A stretch of DNA of 64,000 nt from assembly GCA_025210265.1 (NCBI GenBank), contig JAOASD010000007.1, positions 62,001-126,000 on the forward strand. Reading direction: 5' to 3'. Source of the stretch: Pelagimonas sp. (lineage in GTDB: Bacteria; Pseudomonadota; Alphaproteobacteria; Rhodobacterales; Rhodobacteraceae). Below the pieces are notes generated by a model. It was not told the DNA's origin. It worked only from the letters and a program-made list of their open reading frames with translations, and searched no databases. Shown piece after piece: positions 24,475 through 33,924 of the stretch. Position 1 is the first letter of the stretch. Every line of letters starts with the position of its first letter. Position numbers and translations under genes: made by a program.

Positions 24475-25182
24475 ATGACCAACAGTCAGCGTATCGAGGA
24501 TTCGATTCGGGAAACCATCATCACCCGGCCCGACATCATCCTGGACGACAAGGATCTGATGCAGGCTCTGATTTCCGCCAATGAACGCACAATGGGCGGC
24601 AATATCGTCGATCTGCGCGGCATCGCTATGGAACGGCTTGAGGCCCGGCTGGATCGGCTGGAAGACACCCATCGCAGCGTGATCGCTGCCGCCTATGAAA
24701 ACCTGGCGGGCACAAACCAGATCCACCGCGCCGTGCTGCGGATGCTGGACCCGATCGAGTTTGAACCCTTTCTGCATGATCTGGGCGGAGAAGTGGCCGA
24801 CATCCTGCGGGTCGATGTGATGCGGCTGGTGCTGGAATCCGCCAATGGCGCGGCGGACAGCGCGCTGGACCGGCTCAACGATGTTCTGACCGTGCGCAAT
24901 GCCGGGTTTGTCGATGCCTATGTGAATGAGGGCCGCGAAGCCCCGGCCCGCGCGGTCCTGTTGCGGCAGGTTCAGGCGGGCGACCCCGCGATCTATGGCG
25001 ACAAGGCCGAGTGGATCCGGTCCGAGGCCTGCCTGCGGCTGGATTTCGGTCCCGGTCGCCTGCCCGGCCTGCTGGTCATGGGCTCTGAGGATCCGCATAT
25101 GTTCACCCCGCAGCAAGGCACCGATCTGCTGGCCTTTTTCGCTGGCGTGTTTGAACGGGCCATGCGGCGCTGGCTGAGTTAA
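24475..25182 (+). CDS. DUF484 family protein
   Basis: This 235-residue cytosolic protein is of the DUF484 family (GAF-like fold), which is usually found directly upstream of xerC, as here (xerC begins 4 nt later). The N-terminus holds a helical segment (RIEDSIRETIITRPDIILDDKDLMQALI), followed by RLEARLDRLEDTHRSVIAAAYENL, a likely coiled coil, then the GAF-like part ending GSEDPHMFTPQQGTDLLAFFAGVFERAMRRWL. The biochemical role is unknown. Conserved linkage suggests a part in chromosome dimer resolution or its control. Confidence 0.82.
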   Translation: MTNSQRIEDSIRETIITRPDIILDDKDLMQALISANERTMGGNIVDLRGIAMERLEARLDRLEDTHRSVIAAAYENLAGTNQIHRAVLRMLDPIEFEPFLHDLGGEVADILRVDVMRLVLESANGAADSALDRLNDVLTVRNAGFVDAYVNEGREAPARAVLLRQVQAGDPAIYGDKAEWIRSEACLRLDFGPGRLPGLLVMGSEDPHMFTPQQGTDLLAFFAGVFERAMRRWLS

Positions 25183-25186
25183 GCCG

Positions 25187-26116
25187 ATGGCCGGCAGCCT
25201 GGCCATATCCCCTGCGGCCCGTGACGCGCTGCAAACATGGCTTGCCGCGGCCAAGGCGCTGAATGGCGCCTCGGACAACACTCTGCGCGCCTATCAAAGC
25301 GATGTACTGGATTTCATTGTCTTTCAAACGCTGCACCACGCCGCCCCACAGGGGCTGGCCGCGCTTGAACGGATCTCGATCACGGATATGCGGGCCTGGA
25401 TGGCTGCTCTGCGGGCTCAGGATGTCACCGCGCGCAGCGTTGCGCGCAAGCTATCGGCGGTCAAAACATTCTACCGCTGGCTGGCCGAGCGCGAGGGCTA
25501 CGAACCCACTGCCGTTCTGTCCGCCCGCGCCCCCAAATTCCAAAAGAAACTGCCCCGCCCCCTGTCCGAGGACGCTGCCAAGGCCATGATCGACACCGTC
25601 GGTCTGCAGGCGGGCGAAGGCTGGGTCGCGGCACGCGACATGGCGGTGATCACGCTGCTGTATGGCTGCGGGCTGCGCATTTCCGAGGCGTTGAACCTGA
25701 AGGGCCGCGATCTCCCTTTGGGCGAATCGCTGCGGATCATCGGCAAAGGCAACAAAGAGCGCATCGTGCCGCTTTTGCCCGTCGCCCGCCGGGCGGTAGA
25801 GGAATATCTGCAGCTGTGCCCACACCCGATGGAGCGCGAAAGCCCCCTGTTTCGCGGCGTACGCGGCGGGGCGCTGAACCCGCGTCTGGTGCAGAAAGTG
25901 ACCGAAAAGGCACGGATGCAACTGGGCCTGCCCGCCACGGCAACGCCCCACGCCATGCGCCACAGCTTTGCCACGCATCTGCTGGAGGCGGGGGGCGATC
26001 TGCGGGCCATTCAGGAATTGATGGGTCATGCGTCGCTATCCACAACCCAGACCTATACCGCCGTCGACCAGGCCCATCTGATGAAGATCTACGACGCCTG
26101 CCATCCCAAGGCTTGA
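25187..26116 (+). CDS. xerC: Tyrosine recombinase XerC
   Basis: This 309-residue tyrosine recombinase acts with XerD at dif to resolve chromosome dimers. The N-terminal SAM-like core-binding domain covers residues about 8-100. The catalytic domain shows the first Arg in LYGCGLRISEAL, Lys in IGKGNKERIVPL, the HAMRHSFATHLLEAGGDLR box, His in LMGHASLSTTQ, and the nucleophilic Tyr in TQTYTAVD. The length and the DUF484 partner upstream argue for the housekeeping enzyme, not a phage integrase. Confidence 0.93.
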   Translation: MAGSLAISPAARDALQTWLAAAKALNGASDNTLRAYQSDVLDFIVFQTLHHAAPQGLAALERISITDMRAWMAALRAQDVTARSVARKLSAVKTFYRWLAEREGYEPTAVLSARAPKFQKKLPRPLSEDAAKAMIDTVGLQAGEGWVAARDMAVITLLYGCGLRISEALNLKGRDLPLGESLRIIGKGNKERIVPLLPVARRAVEEYLQLCPHPMERESPLFRGVRGGALNPRLVQKVTEKARMQLGLPATATPHAMRHSFATHLLEAGGDLRAIQELMGHASLSTTQTYTAVDQAHLMKIYDACHPKA

Positions 26117-26168
26117 CCCCGGCCTCTCCATTCCCCCTACTGGGATTGTCATCCCATAGGAGAGCGCC

Positions 26169-26774
26169 ATGAAACTGCTGCGCGCAGGCCCATCCCCCTT
26201 TGTTCGCAAAGTGTTGATCACATTAGAGGAAACCAACCTGACCGATCAGGTGGAGCTGGTCGATGTCACCGCCTCGCCGCTGACCCCGGACCCGACCCTG
26301 ACCGCCGCCAACCCGGTGGGCAAGATCCCCGCCCTGATGCGCAGCGACGGCCCGACCCTGTATGACAGCCGGGTGATCTGTCGCTATCTGGATCATCGCG
26401 CCGAAGCGGGTCTGTATCCCGAGGCCCGGATCTGGGACACGCTGGTGCTGGAGGCCACGGCAGATGGCATCATGGAAGCCGCCGTGCTGATCATCTATGA
26501 GGAACGCTTTCGCCCGGCGGAAAAGGTCTCGCTCGACTGGATCGAGGGGCAATGGGCCAAGGTCGCCCGCGCGCTGGACGCGCTGGAAACCCGCTGGGTC
26601 AGCCATCTGCACGGGCCGCTGGATATGGGGCATATCGCGGTGGGCTGTGCGCTGGGATATCTGGATTTCCGCCACGAGGTGCGCAGCTGGCGCACAGGCC
26701 GACCGGAACTGGCCCGCTGGTTTGATGGGTTCTCCGCGCGCGACAGCTATCAGGCGACGCAGCCCGAAGGCTGA
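26169..26774 (+). CDS. Glutathione S-transferase family protein
   Basis: This 201-residue protein has an N-terminal thioredoxin fold (KLLRAGPSPFVRKVLITLEE, NPVGKIPAL with the cis-proline, and GPTLYDSRVICRYLD, the glutathione gamma-glutamyl site) and a helical C-terminal domain. It probably conjugates or reduces small electrophiles with glutathione; the glutathione synthase gene gshB lies elsewhere in the window. A small inverted repeat (TGGGAT/ATCCCA, 26141-26156) precedes it. It is convergent with the outer-membrane protein gene. Confidence 0.87.
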   Translation: MKLLRAGPSPFVRKVLITLEETNLTDQVELVDVTASPLTPDPTLTAANPVGKIPALMRSDGPTLYDSRVICRYLDHRAEAGLYPEARIWDTLVLEATADGIMEAAVLIIYEERFRPAEKVSLDWIEGQWAKVARALDALETRWVSHLHGPLDMGHIAVGCALGYLDFRHEVRSWRTGRPELARWFDGFSARDSYQATQPEG

Positions 26775-26780
26775 CCCAAA

Positions 26781-26804
26781 AGGAAGGCCCCTGGGCCTTC
26801 CTTC
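26781..26804. terminator. Bidirectional terminator between gst and the outer-membrane gene
   Basis: AAGGAAGGCCC (26781-26791) pairs perfectly with GGGCCTTCCTT (26794-26804) across two bases. The A and T runs in the arms make it usable from both strands between two convergent genes. Confidence 0.75.
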
Positions 26805-26828
26805 AGAAATGCGCAGTCGCGACCTGGG

Positions 26829-27494
26829 TCAGAAATTCAGCGAGATCCCGAAATTCAGCGCGTTGGTTTTCAGATCGGTCTGAAAGCTGCCGCCCTCGTC
26901 AAACGTGCCCTCATTGACGGAATAGGTGAACTGGTATTCTCCGAACACCGAAAACCGATCATTGATCTGATAGCTGGCCCCGGCCAGAACCCGCGCCGCA
27001 GGCCCCGTCACCTGAAATCCGTAGGTGCGCGACCCCGAGTCGTGATCCGCATCCACATGCGGAAAGGCGATGCCCAGCCCGCCGCCGATATAGGGCGTCA
27101 CAGCGCCCCACTGCCCCGGCCAGCGGCGCATCACATTGGCGGTCAAAATGTTGTGACCATCGGAAAATTCCAGGCGGGAAAAGCCCAAAGCGTCCTCGAC
27201 CTCGTCCGGGGCATAGGCTTTGGCATGGGTGTATTCGACCCCGAATCCCAGGGTTTCACTGGTCCACCATGTTGCGCGCGCCCCGTAATAGGGCGGGGCC
27301 TCAAAGGGGCGGCCTTCCCATCCCACCAGTTCGTCGTAATCCCCGCCACCATTGGGCAATTCACCGGAAATCCGGCTATGTGGAAGGGTTTGCCACCCTG
27401 CATAAAAGGACAGTTCGACTTCGGCCTGGGCCTGTCCGGCAAAAGCAGAAGCCATAACCAGCGAAACTGCGGTGGTGTAAATCAGGTGTCTCAT
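26829..27494 (-). CDS. Outer-membrane beta-barrel protein (OmpA/OmpW-like, lipid A oxidase-type annotation possible)
   Basis: The 221-residue protein has a Sec signal peptide ([23 protein letters not shown], cleavage after AQA) and then alternating amphipathic strands typical of an eight-stranded barrel: [66 protein letters not shown] and [12 protein letters not shown]. It ends in NFGISLNF, with the C-terminal Phe needed for outer-membrane insertion. Related proteins are sometimes called lipid A oxidases, but no catalytic motif can be identified here. The start at 27494 places the signal peptide correctly. Confidence 0.75.
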   Translation of the reverse strand: MRHLIYTTAVSLVMASAFAGQAQAEVELSFYAGWQTLPHSRISGELPNGGGDYDELVGWEGRPFEAPPYYGARATWWTSETLGFGVEYTHAKAYAPDEVEDALGFSRLEFSDGHNILTANVMRRWPGQWGAVTPYIGGGLGIAFPHVDADHDSGSRTYGFQVTGPAARVLAGASYQINDRFSVFGEYQFTYSVNEGTFDEGGSFQTDLKTNALNFGISLNF

Positions 27495-27596
27495 GGGGAA
27501 CCCGTTGATCGTGGAGCAGGCTAGATTAAGCACCTGCCCACCCCAGTTTCAACCGCGACACATCCGCGCTTTGATGCGCTAACGTCTTTTGTATGC

Positions 27597-27625
27597 TTTA
27601 CGGCACCTGCGCTGAAAGCTAAATA
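27597..27625 (+). promoter_or_regulatory. Candidate promoter of petABC
   Basis: TTTACG (27597-27602), a 17-nt spacer and TAAATA (27620-27625) form a reasonable sigma-70-type promoter about 80 nt before the Rieske gene. No activator site was recognised. Confidence 0.4.
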
Positions 27626-27704
27626 CCGCGCGGAATGGCGTGGGTTTCCTGCGCCATCTTGGATTTGCGGCCGATTCACTGGCCCCGCAGCAATGGAGAA
27701 ATTC

Positions 27705-28298
27705 GTGTCACACGCAGAAGATCACGAAGGCACCCGCAGGGATTTCCTGTACTATGCCACGGCTGGTGCCGGGGCAGTCGCCACGGGAGCGGCCGTCTGG
27801 CCGCTTGTCAACCAGATGAACCCCTCGGCCGATGTGCGCGCCCTGGCGTCGATCCGTGTCGATGTGTCGGGCGTTCAGCCGGGCACTCAGCTGACCGTCA
27901 AGTGGCTGGGTAAACCGGTGTTCATCCGTCACCGCACCGGTGCCGAGATCGCAGAAGCCGCAGAGCAGGACGCTGCCTTCCTCGCCGGTGAGGCCGTCAT
28001 CGACCCGCTGGCGCGCAACGCCAACCTGCCCGATGCCGCCGCTGACGCATCCGACGCCAACCGCACCATGCCTTCGCCCGAAGGCGAAGCGCCGCAGGCC
28101 TGGATCGTTCAGATGGGCGTTTGCACCCACCTGGGCTGTGTGCCGCTGGGCGATGCCGGTGAATACAAGGGCTGGTTCTGCCCCTGCCACGGGTCGCACT
28201 ACGACCTGGCGGGCCGCATCCGCAAAGGCCCCGCCCCCGAAAACCTGCCTGTCCCGCCCGCCATTTGGGCCGACAGCAGCACCATCAAACTCGGTTAA
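27705..28298 (+). CDS. petA: Ubiquinol-cytochrome c reductase iron-sulfur (Rieske) subunit
   Basis: The Rieske subunit of the cytochrome bc1 complex has 197 residues. An N-terminal Tat-type region with [24 protein letters not shown] serves as the membrane anchor. The 2Fe-2S ligands lie in [10 protein letters not shown] and [14 protein letters not shown] at 27705 is taken as the start because it yields (M)[13 protein letters not shown], matching Rhodobacter Rieske proteins, and GGAG lies 6 nt before it. An in-frame ATG at 27693 overlaps that ribosome-binding site. It heads the petABC operon. Confidence 0.93.
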   Translation: MSHAEDHEGTRRDFLYYATAGAGAVATGAAVWPLVNQMNPSADVRALASIRVDVSGVQPGTQLTVKWLGKPVFIRHRTGAEIAEAAEQDAAFLAGEAVIDPLARNANLPDAAADASDANRTMPSPEGEAPQAWIVQMGVCTHLGCVPLGDAGEYKGWFCPCHGSHYDLAGRIRKGPAPENLPVPPAIWADSSTIKLG

Positions 28299-28312
28299 GG
28301 GAGCCCAGCAAA

Positions 28313-29644
28313 ATGTCCGGTATTCCGCACGACCATTACGAACCGAAGACAGGCGGCGAAAAGTGGCTGCACAAGCGCCTGCCGATCGTCGGTCTCGTTT
28401 ATGACACCATCATGATCCCCACCCCCAAGAACCTGAACTGGTGGTGGATCTGGGGCATCGTTCTGGCCTATTGCCTGGTGCACATGATTGTCACCGGCAT
28501 CGTCCTTGTGATGCACTACACCCCGCATGTTGACCTGGCCTTTGCCAGCGTTGAACACATCATGCGTGACGTGAATGGCGGTCACATGATCCGCTATCTG
28601 CACATGAACGGCGCGTCGCTGTTCTTTGTTGCGGTCTATATCCACATGTTCCGTGGCCTGTATTACGGGTCTTACAAAGCCCCGCGTGAAATCACGTGGA
28701 TCGTCGGGATGCTGATCTTCCTGATGATGATGGGAACCGGCTTTATGGGCTATGTTCTGCCCTGGGGTCAGATGTCCTTCTGGGGTGCGACCGTGATCAC
28801 CGGCCTGTTTGGCGCGATTCCCTTCATTGGTGAACCGATCCAGACCTGGCTGCTGGGCGGGCCTGCCGTGGACAACGCCACGCTGAACCGCTTCTTCTCG
28901 CTGCACTACCTGCTGCCCTTCGTGATCGCCGCGCTTGTGGTTGTTCACATCTGGGCCTTCCACACCACCGGGAACAACAACCCGACCGGTGTCGAAGTGC
29001 GCCGCGGTTCCAAAGCCGAAGCCAAGAAAGACACCCTGCCCTTCTGGCCCTATTTCGTGATCAAAGACGTGTTCGCGCTGGCTGTGGTGCTGGCCGTGTT
29101 CTTTGCCATCGTCGGTTTCATGCCCAACTATCTGGGCCACCCCGACAACTACATCGAAGCCAACCCGCTGGTGACGCCCGCACACATCGTTCCCGAATGG
29201 TACTTCCTGCCCTTCTACGCGATCCTGCGTGCCTTCACCGCCGATGTGTGGCTGGTGCAGCTGGTTTCCTTTGTGACCGGTGGCATCGTTGACGCCAAAT
29301 TCTTTGGTGTGATCGCGATGTTCGGTGCCATCGCCGTGATGGCTCTGGCGCCCTGGCTGGACACCTCGAACGTGCGTTCCGGTGTGTATCGCCCGCAGTT
29401 CAAGTGGTGGTTCCGCATCCTGCTGGTCGACTTTGTCTTCCTGATGTGGCTGGGCGCCATGCCCGCAGAAGAACCCTATGCAACCCTGTCGCTGATCGGG
29501 TCCGCCTATTGGTTCGGCTACTTCCTGGTGATCCTGCCGCTTCTTGGTGTGATCGAAAAACCGCTGCCGCAGCCCGACACCATCGAAGCCGATTTCGACG
29601 CCCATTACGGCAAGGGTGACGCAGCTGGCACTCCGGCTGAGTAA
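28313..29644 (+). CDS. petB: Cytochrome b of the bc1 complex
   Basis: Cytochrome b (443 residues) carries hemes bL and bH and the quinol sites of complex III. Eight or so membrane helices are evident. Heme and Qo motifs include [45 protein letters not shown], the [23 protein letters not shown] histidines and the Qo PEWY motif in [16 protein letters not shown]. The start at 28313 ([11 protein letters not shown]) matches Rhodobacter homologues. It lies 14 nt after petA. Confidence 0.96.
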   Translation: MSGIPHDHYEPKTGGEKWLHKRLPIVGLVYDTIMIPTPKNLNWWWIWGIVLAYCLVHMIVTGIVLVMHYTPHVDLAFASVEHIMRDVNGGHMIRYLHMNGASLFFVAVYIHMFRGLYYGSYKAPREITWIVGMLIFLMMMGTGFMGYVLPWGQMSFWGATVITGLFGAIPFIGEPIQTWLLGGPAVDNATLNRFFSLHYLLPFVIAALVVVHIWAFHTTGNNNPTGVEVRRGSKAEAKKDTLPFWPYFVIKDVFALAVVLAVFFAIVGFMPNYLGHPDNYIEANPLVTPAHIVPEWYFLPFYAILRAFTADVWLVQLVSFVTGGIVDAKFFGVIAMFGAIAVMALAPWLDTSNVRSGVYRPQFKWWFRILLVDFVFLMWLGAMPAEEPYATLSLIGSAYWFGYFLVILPLLGVIEKPLPQPDTIEADFDAHYGKGDAAGTPAE

Positions 29645-29662
29645 CGAAAGGACAACACAGAG

Positions 29663-30454
29663 ATGTTCCGTAAACTCACCCTCTCGGCCATTGCGGCCCT
29701 GTCCCTGACCACCGGCAGCGCATTTGCTGCCGGAGGCGCCGGCCATATCGAGGATTTCGCATTCTCCTTCGAAGGTCCGTTCGGCAAGTTCGACGAACAC
29801 CAGTTGCAGCGCGGTCTTCAGGTTTACACCGAAGTCTGTGCCGCCTGCCACGGTCTGCAATATGTGCCGATCCGCACCCTGTCTGACGAAGGTGGCCCCC
29901 ACCTGTCCGAAGACCAGGTTCGTGCCTATGCCGCGCAGAATATCGAGGTCTATGACGAGGCTCTCGAAGATTTCCGCCCGGCCAAGCCGTCGGATCTGTT
30001 CCCGGCCAACACCGGTGCAGACGCCCCTGACCTGTCGCTGATGGCCAAGGCCCGCGCTGGCTTCCACGGCCCGTCCGGCACCGGCATCAACCAGCTGGTC
30101 AAAGGCATGGGCGGCCCGGAATATATTGCGTCGCTTCTGACCGGTTACACCGGTAAGGAAAAAGAAGAAGCCGGGACCACCTTCTACGAAAACACCGCCT
30201 TTCCGGGTGGCTGGATTTCGATGGCCCCGCCGCTGAGCGACGACATCGTCGAATATGCGGATGGTCACAAGGCTGACGTGCATCACATGGCCGAAGACGT
30301 GTCGGCCTTCCTGATGTGGACCGCCGAACCGAAAATGATGGCGCGCAAGCAGGCCGGTTTCACCGCCGTTCTGTTCCTGACCGTGCTGTCGGTTCTGCTG
30401 TACCTGACCAACAAACGTCTGTGGAAGCCGATCAAATACGGTCGCAAGGACTGA
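29663..30454 (+). CDS. petC: Cytochrome c1
   Basis: Cytochrome c1 of complex III has 263 residues: a signal peptide ([24 protein letters not shown]), the heme-binding CAACH in [17 protein letters not shown], the axial Met in [10 protein letters not shown], and a single C-terminal membrane anchor ([31 protein letters not shown]). It passes electrons to a soluble or membrane cytochrome c. It is preceded by AAAGGA and followed by a strong terminator shared with the convergent thiQ. Confidence 0.96.
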   Translation: MFRKLTLSAIAALSLTTGSAFAAGGAGHIEDFAFSFEGPFGKFDEHQLQRGLQVYTEVCAACHGLQYVPIRTLSDEGGPHLSEDQVRAYAAQNIEVYDEALEDFRPAKPSDLFPANTGADAPDLSLMAKARAGFHGPSGTGINQLVKGMGGPEYIASLLTGYTGKEKEEAGTTFYENTAFPGGWISMAPPLSDDIVEYADGHKADVHHMAEDVSAFLMWTAEPKMMARKQAGFTAVLFLTVLSVLLYLTNKRLWKPIKYGRKD

Positions 30455-30478
30455 TCCGGCTCACAGCCTGAAACACAG

Positions 30479-30505
30479 AAAGCCCCGCCTTGTGCGGGGC
30501 TTTTT
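30479..30505. terminator. Terminator after petC, also usable by thiQ
   Basis: AAAGCCCCGC (30479-30488) pairs perfectly with GCGGGGCTTT (30494-30503) across CTTGT and runs into TTTTT. The matching A-run on the other side makes it bidirectional between convergent operons. Confidence 0.88.
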
Positions 30506-30522
30506 CTTGTTTTGCAGGTCGA

Positions 30523-31221
30523 TCAGTCGCCCAGATAGGCGCGCAGGGCCTCTGGCGGGTTTTGAAACAGATCCAGCGTTGCGCGCGGCGCATGGGCAAT
30601 GCCATCCGCGACCAGCACGGTCTCCTCCGCAAAATCGCGTGCATCCTGCGGATCATGCGTGACCAGCAGGCTCAGCGCGCAGGACTGCGTGGCCATTTCC
30701 GCCACCAGCGCCAGCATCTCGGATTTCAACGCAGGCCCCAGCGCGGCAAAGGGTTCGTCCAGCAACAGGATGGGGCGCGCCTGCAGCAACACCCGCGCCA
30801 GCGCCGCCCGCGCCTGTTGCCCGCCCGACAATGCGCCGGGTTTGCGCGCAGCAAACTGGGACAAGCCCATGCGGGACAGCGCGTCAGACATCTGGTCTTT
30901 TTGCAAGGATGACAACCTGCCCCCATCGGGGCGCAGCGCCAGTGACAGATTGCGCTCGATGCTGAGATGCGGGAACAGGTTTTGATCCTGAAACAGCATG
31001 GAAATCGGACGCTCTGCCGGGGCCAGCGTGGTCAGCTCTGTTTCACTCCAAAGGATCCGGCCCTTTGCTGGGGCGCGGAACCCGGCGATCAGATCCAGCA
31101 GGGTGGATTTACCCGCGCCCGACGGCCCGATCACCGCCAGTTTGCGCGGGGCCTGCACGGACCAATCCGCCGTCAGTGCAAAATCGCCCTGCTGCAACGC
31201 GATGTTTTCAAGTGTCAGCAC
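30523..31221 (-). CDS. thiQ: Thiamine ABC transporter ATP-binding protein
   Basis: This 232-residue ABC ATPase has Walker A GPSGAGKST (residues about 33-41), signature LSGGQQARAALARVLLQ, Walker B ILLLDEPFAALG and the switch His in LLVTHDPQDA. It energises uptake of thiamine or its phosphates. A GTG start at 31221 gives (M)LTLENIALQQGDF and overlaps the end of thiP by 14 bases; upstream in-frame codons encode a non-conserved leader. The ThiQ identity rests on the thiBPQ order and the TPP riboswitch upstream. Confidence 0.9.
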   Translation of the reverse strand: MLTLENIALQQGDFALTADWSVQAPRKLAVIGPSGAGKSTLLDLIAGFRAPAKGRILWSETELTTLAPAERPISMLFQDQNLFPHLSIERNLSLALRPDGGRLSSLQKDQMSDALSRMGLSQFAARKPGALSGGQQARAALARVLLQARPILLLDEPFAALGPALKSEMLALVAEMATQSCALSLLVTHDPQDARDFAEETVLVADGIAHAPRATLDLFQNPPEALRAYLGD

Positions 31222-32725
31222 CCACGCGCCCTCCCCTGTCAAACAGCCAGAACAGCCCAAGACTGAGCCCCAGCAACAAAAGCGCCGCGCCCGCTGCGGC
31301 CTCCATCTGATAGCTGCCCATCAGGCGATAGACCTGCAGCGGCAGGGTGGCGCGGTCCGGGTCGGCAAACAGGGCAATCACGCCCAAATCGCCCATGGCC
31401 AGCGCAGCGGTCAACCCGGCGGCAAAGCCCATCGGTCGGCGCAACCGGGGCAGCAGAACAAAGCGCAGCCAAGCCATTGGCGTCAGGCCCAGGCTGGCCG
31501 CAATGCGGTGGTAATCTGCGCGGATCGCCTCGGCCTCCGGTCGCAAGATCCGCAGCGCAAAGGGCAGTGCCATAAGCGCGTTGACCACGCCTGTCACCGG
31601 CAGTGCCATGCTGAACGGGTTCACAAAGGGCCGCAGGATCAGGAACAGCCCGGTGCCCAGAACCAGCGGAGAAATCGCAATCGCCGCCAGCGACAGCAGC
31701 TCGCCGCGCCGGTGGCTCAGCGGCAAGGCCCAAGCGAGGCACAGCGCCGTAGACCCCAGCGCCACCATCAGCGAATGGCCCGCCGCCCGGTAAGTGTCAG
31801 CGCCCAGCAAGGGCAGCCCCTGCCCCCCTCGCGCGATCACCAATCCCAAGGGCAGCAACAGGAACACCGCCGCCAATGCGATCCAGACCCCGTCCCAAAC
31901 CCGCGCCCGCAGGCTGCGCCCATCCCAGCGCGGCACTTGGCGGTCCAGACCCGCACCAAACCCCGCGCCCAGGGACACACGCCACGCCACGATGCCCGCC
32001 ACCAGCGCCAATGCCAGCTGGATCAACGCCAACAGCGCCGCCCGGCCAAGGTCAAAATCAAACCGCATGGCCTGGTAGATCGCCAGTTCGACCGTCGTGG
32101 CCGACGGGCCTCCACCCAGCGTCAGCGCCACGGCAAACGAGGTCAGGCAAATCACAAAAATCACCGCGAATGCCCCCGGCAGGATGCGCAGGATCAGCGG
32201 CCCATCCAACACCAGGAACCGCGCCCGCGGCGTCAGGTTAAGACTCTCAGCCAGGCGAAACCGTTCGGCGGGGATAGCCAGCCAGCCCTGCAGCAACATG
32301 CGTGTTGCCAGTGGCAGGTTGAAAAACACATGGGCCAGAACAACCCCATGAAATCCATAAATATCAAGGCGCGGCAGGCCGATCTGGCGCAGCGCCGCAT
32401 TCAGCATTCCTTTGCCACCGAACACCGCCAGCAGGCCCATGACCGCCACGATGGTCGGCAAAATGAACGGCGCGCCCAATAGCGCGATCAGTTGCGCGCG
32501 GCCCGGAAATTGCCTGCGCGCCAGGGCACCCGCCACGGGCACCGCAAAAAGACAACTAAAGAAAGCTGAAACAGCCGCTTGCGTCAGGGTAAAGCGCAAC
32601 GCCTGCACGTCACCGGGCCGCAGGGCACCCAAACCCTCGGCCCGGATCAAGACCACGGTGATCGGCCCCAGTGTCAAAAGCACCAGGGCCAGACCCGCGA
32701 TTATTGCGACAGCGCGCTGCGCCAT
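31208..32725 (-). CDS. thiP: Thiamine ABC transporter permease
   Basis: The 505-residue inner-membrane permease is made of two homologous halves, each with about six membrane segments. The EAA-type cytoplasmic loops appear as AESLNLTPRARFLVLDGPLI and RIAASLGLTPMAWLRFVLLP. A double-length permease fused in one chain is characteristic of ThiP. It overlaps thiB by 25 bases and thiQ by 14, as part of a compact thiBPQ operon on the minus strand. Confidence 0.93.
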   Translation of the reverse strand: MAQRAVAIIAGLALVLLTLGPITVVLIRAEGLGALRPGDVQALRFTLTQAAVSAFFSCLFAVPVAGALARRQFPGRAQLIALLGAPFILPTIVAVMGLLAVFGGKGMLNAALRQIGLPRLDIYGFHGVVLAHVFFNLPLATRMLLQGWLAIPAERFRLAESLNLTPRARFLVLDGPLILRILPGAFAVIFVICLTSFAVALTLGGGPSATTVELAIYQAMRFDFDLGRAALLALIQLALALVAGIVAWRVSLGAGFGAGLDRQVPRWDGRSLRARVWDGVWIALAAVFLLLPLGLVIARGGQGLPLLGADTYRAAGHSLMVALGSTALCLAWALPLSHRRGELLSLAAIAISPLVLGTGLFLILRPFVNPFSMALPVTGVVNALMALPFALRILRPEAEAIRADYHRIAASLGLTPMAWLRFVLLPRLRRPMGFAAGLTAALAMGDLGVIALFADPDRATLPLQVYRLMGSYQMEAAAGAALLLLGLSLGLFWLFDRGGRVGADT

Positions 32726-33681
32726 GCCTCGATCGCGGTGTCGCGCAGGGCGGCGGCCTCATCTTCGCTGTAGAACAGCACTTTTTCAGGCAGGTCGAGC
32801 TGCTGGAACCCCTCGGGCCACTGATCCTGCGGCAGCGCTGCCGGGATCGACCAGTTGCCGGTGGCGATCATGCCCTGGAAATCTTCGCTAAGGATAAAAT
32901 CCATGAATTGCTGCGCCAGTTCGGGCTGGTCGCTGCTGGCCAGTTTCGCGGCCAGTTCGACCATGAAATAGTGGCCTTCGGGGAAGATCGCCGCCTTTTT
33001 GGTTTCGTCGCCCTCGGCGATGATGTGATAGGCAGGCGAGGTCGTGTAGCTGAGCACCATATCGGCTTCGCCATCGGTGAACAGCCCGTAGGATTCCGAC
33101 CAGCCGCGTGTCACAGTGACGATCTTGGGCGCCAGTTTCGCCCAGGCCTCTCCAGCCTTGTCGCCGTAAACCGACTGCACCCACAGCACCAGCGCCAGAC
33201 CCGAGATCGAGCTGCGCGGATCCTGGATCACCAGACGCAGATCGTCGGGCGCGTTCAGCAGATCTTCGAAACTGGCTGGCGGAGTCGCCACGTTTTCGGT
33301 GTTATAAATGAACGCAGTGTGGCCATAGTTGAACGGCAGGAACGTGTCGTCGGTCCAGTCCAGCGGCAGGGTCAGCCCGGCCAAATCCGTACCATGGGGC
33401 GCGAACAGCCCGCTTTCGCGCGCCTTTTTCGTCACATCGGTGTTTAGTCCGATCACCACATCTGCCTCAGTCCGTTCGCCTTCCAGCAGCAGGCGGGGCA
33501 GCAAATCGCCGGGCTTGAACTGCAGATCACAGTCGCATTTCGCCTCGAACAGCTCTTCGATCTTGGGACCGGGGCCCCATTCGGAGACAAAATAATCAGG
33601 GGCGTAAACTGTCAGCGCGGTGCTGTCCGCCAGCGCGGTGCTGGCTGCAAACATTCCCGCGACAAAGGTGATGGCCTTCAT
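32701..33681 (-). CDS. thiB: Thiamine-binding periplasmic protein
   Basis: This 326-residue periplasmic binding protein has a signal peptide (KAITFVAGMFAASTALA, cleaved before DSTALTVYAPDYF). It follows the ThiB pattern: SEWGPGPKIEELFEAKCDCDLQF near the N-terminus and the conserved FNYGHTAFIYNTE and RGWSESYGLFTDGEADMVLSYTTSPAYH blocks. It captures thiamine, TMP or TPP for ThiPQ. The start at 33681 follows GGAGGA closely. A TPP riboswitch lies directly upstream in the leader. Confidence 0.93.
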   Translation of the reverse strand: MKAITFVAGMFAASTALADSTALTVYAPDYFVSEWGPGPKIEELFEAKCDCDLQFKPGDLLPRLLLEGERTEADVVIGLNTDVTKKARESGLFAPHGTDLAGLTLPLDWTDDTFLPFNYGHTAFIYNTENVATPPASFEDLLNAPDDLRLVIQDPRSSISGLALVLWVQSVYGDKAGEAWAKLAPKIVTVTRGWSESYGLFTDGEADMVLSYTTSPAYHIIAEGDETKKAAIFPEGHYFMVELAAKLASSDQPELAQQFMDFILSEDFQGMIATGNWSIPAALPQDQWPEGFQQLDLPEKVLFYSEDEAAALRDTAIEAWRSALSQ

Positions 33682-33737
33682 GGCATCCTCCTGCTTGCGG
33701 CGTCGGGGCACGTGAGAATCAACCATGAGATTCGCGC

Positions 33738-33830
33738 CTTCCCTCCGCCGGTGTTAACCGGTTCAGGTTCAACGGGTTCGCGCGACACGACGCGCATCTC
33801 AGGCGGGTTTGCCCACCACCCCGAGCTTGC
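33738..33830 (-). promoter_or_regulatory. TPP riboswitch (THI element) controlling thiBPQ
   Basis: On the minus strand the leader reads GGGGTGGTGGG, then CCTGAGATG, a short GC stem, GAACCCGTTGAACCTGA, then CCGGTTAACACCGG and GGAGGGAA. These are the conserved thi-box blocks in the right order and spacing. TPP binding is expected to reduce expression of the downstream transporter. The terminal GGAGGGAA is about 55 nt before the thiB start. Confidence 0.93.
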
Positions 33831-33924
33831 GGGAATCTAGGGCGCTCGTCCCGGCGCATCAAGCGTGAAATGGGTTGAGGCAAAGCGCGCGCTGCCCTAG
33901 GACAGATCGAAAGGAGACCCCGCC

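Noticed and set aside
28295..30286. Very long open frame (663 codons) antisense to petB/petC
   Set aside because: It is the shadow of the strongly biased codon use of petBC. Its translation is low-complexity (His/Gln/Arg/Gly-rich) without domains, and the sense genes are certain.
30998..32482. 494-codon frame antisense to thiP/thiQ
   Set aside because: Gln/Arg-rich nonsense translation opposite two certain transporter genes.
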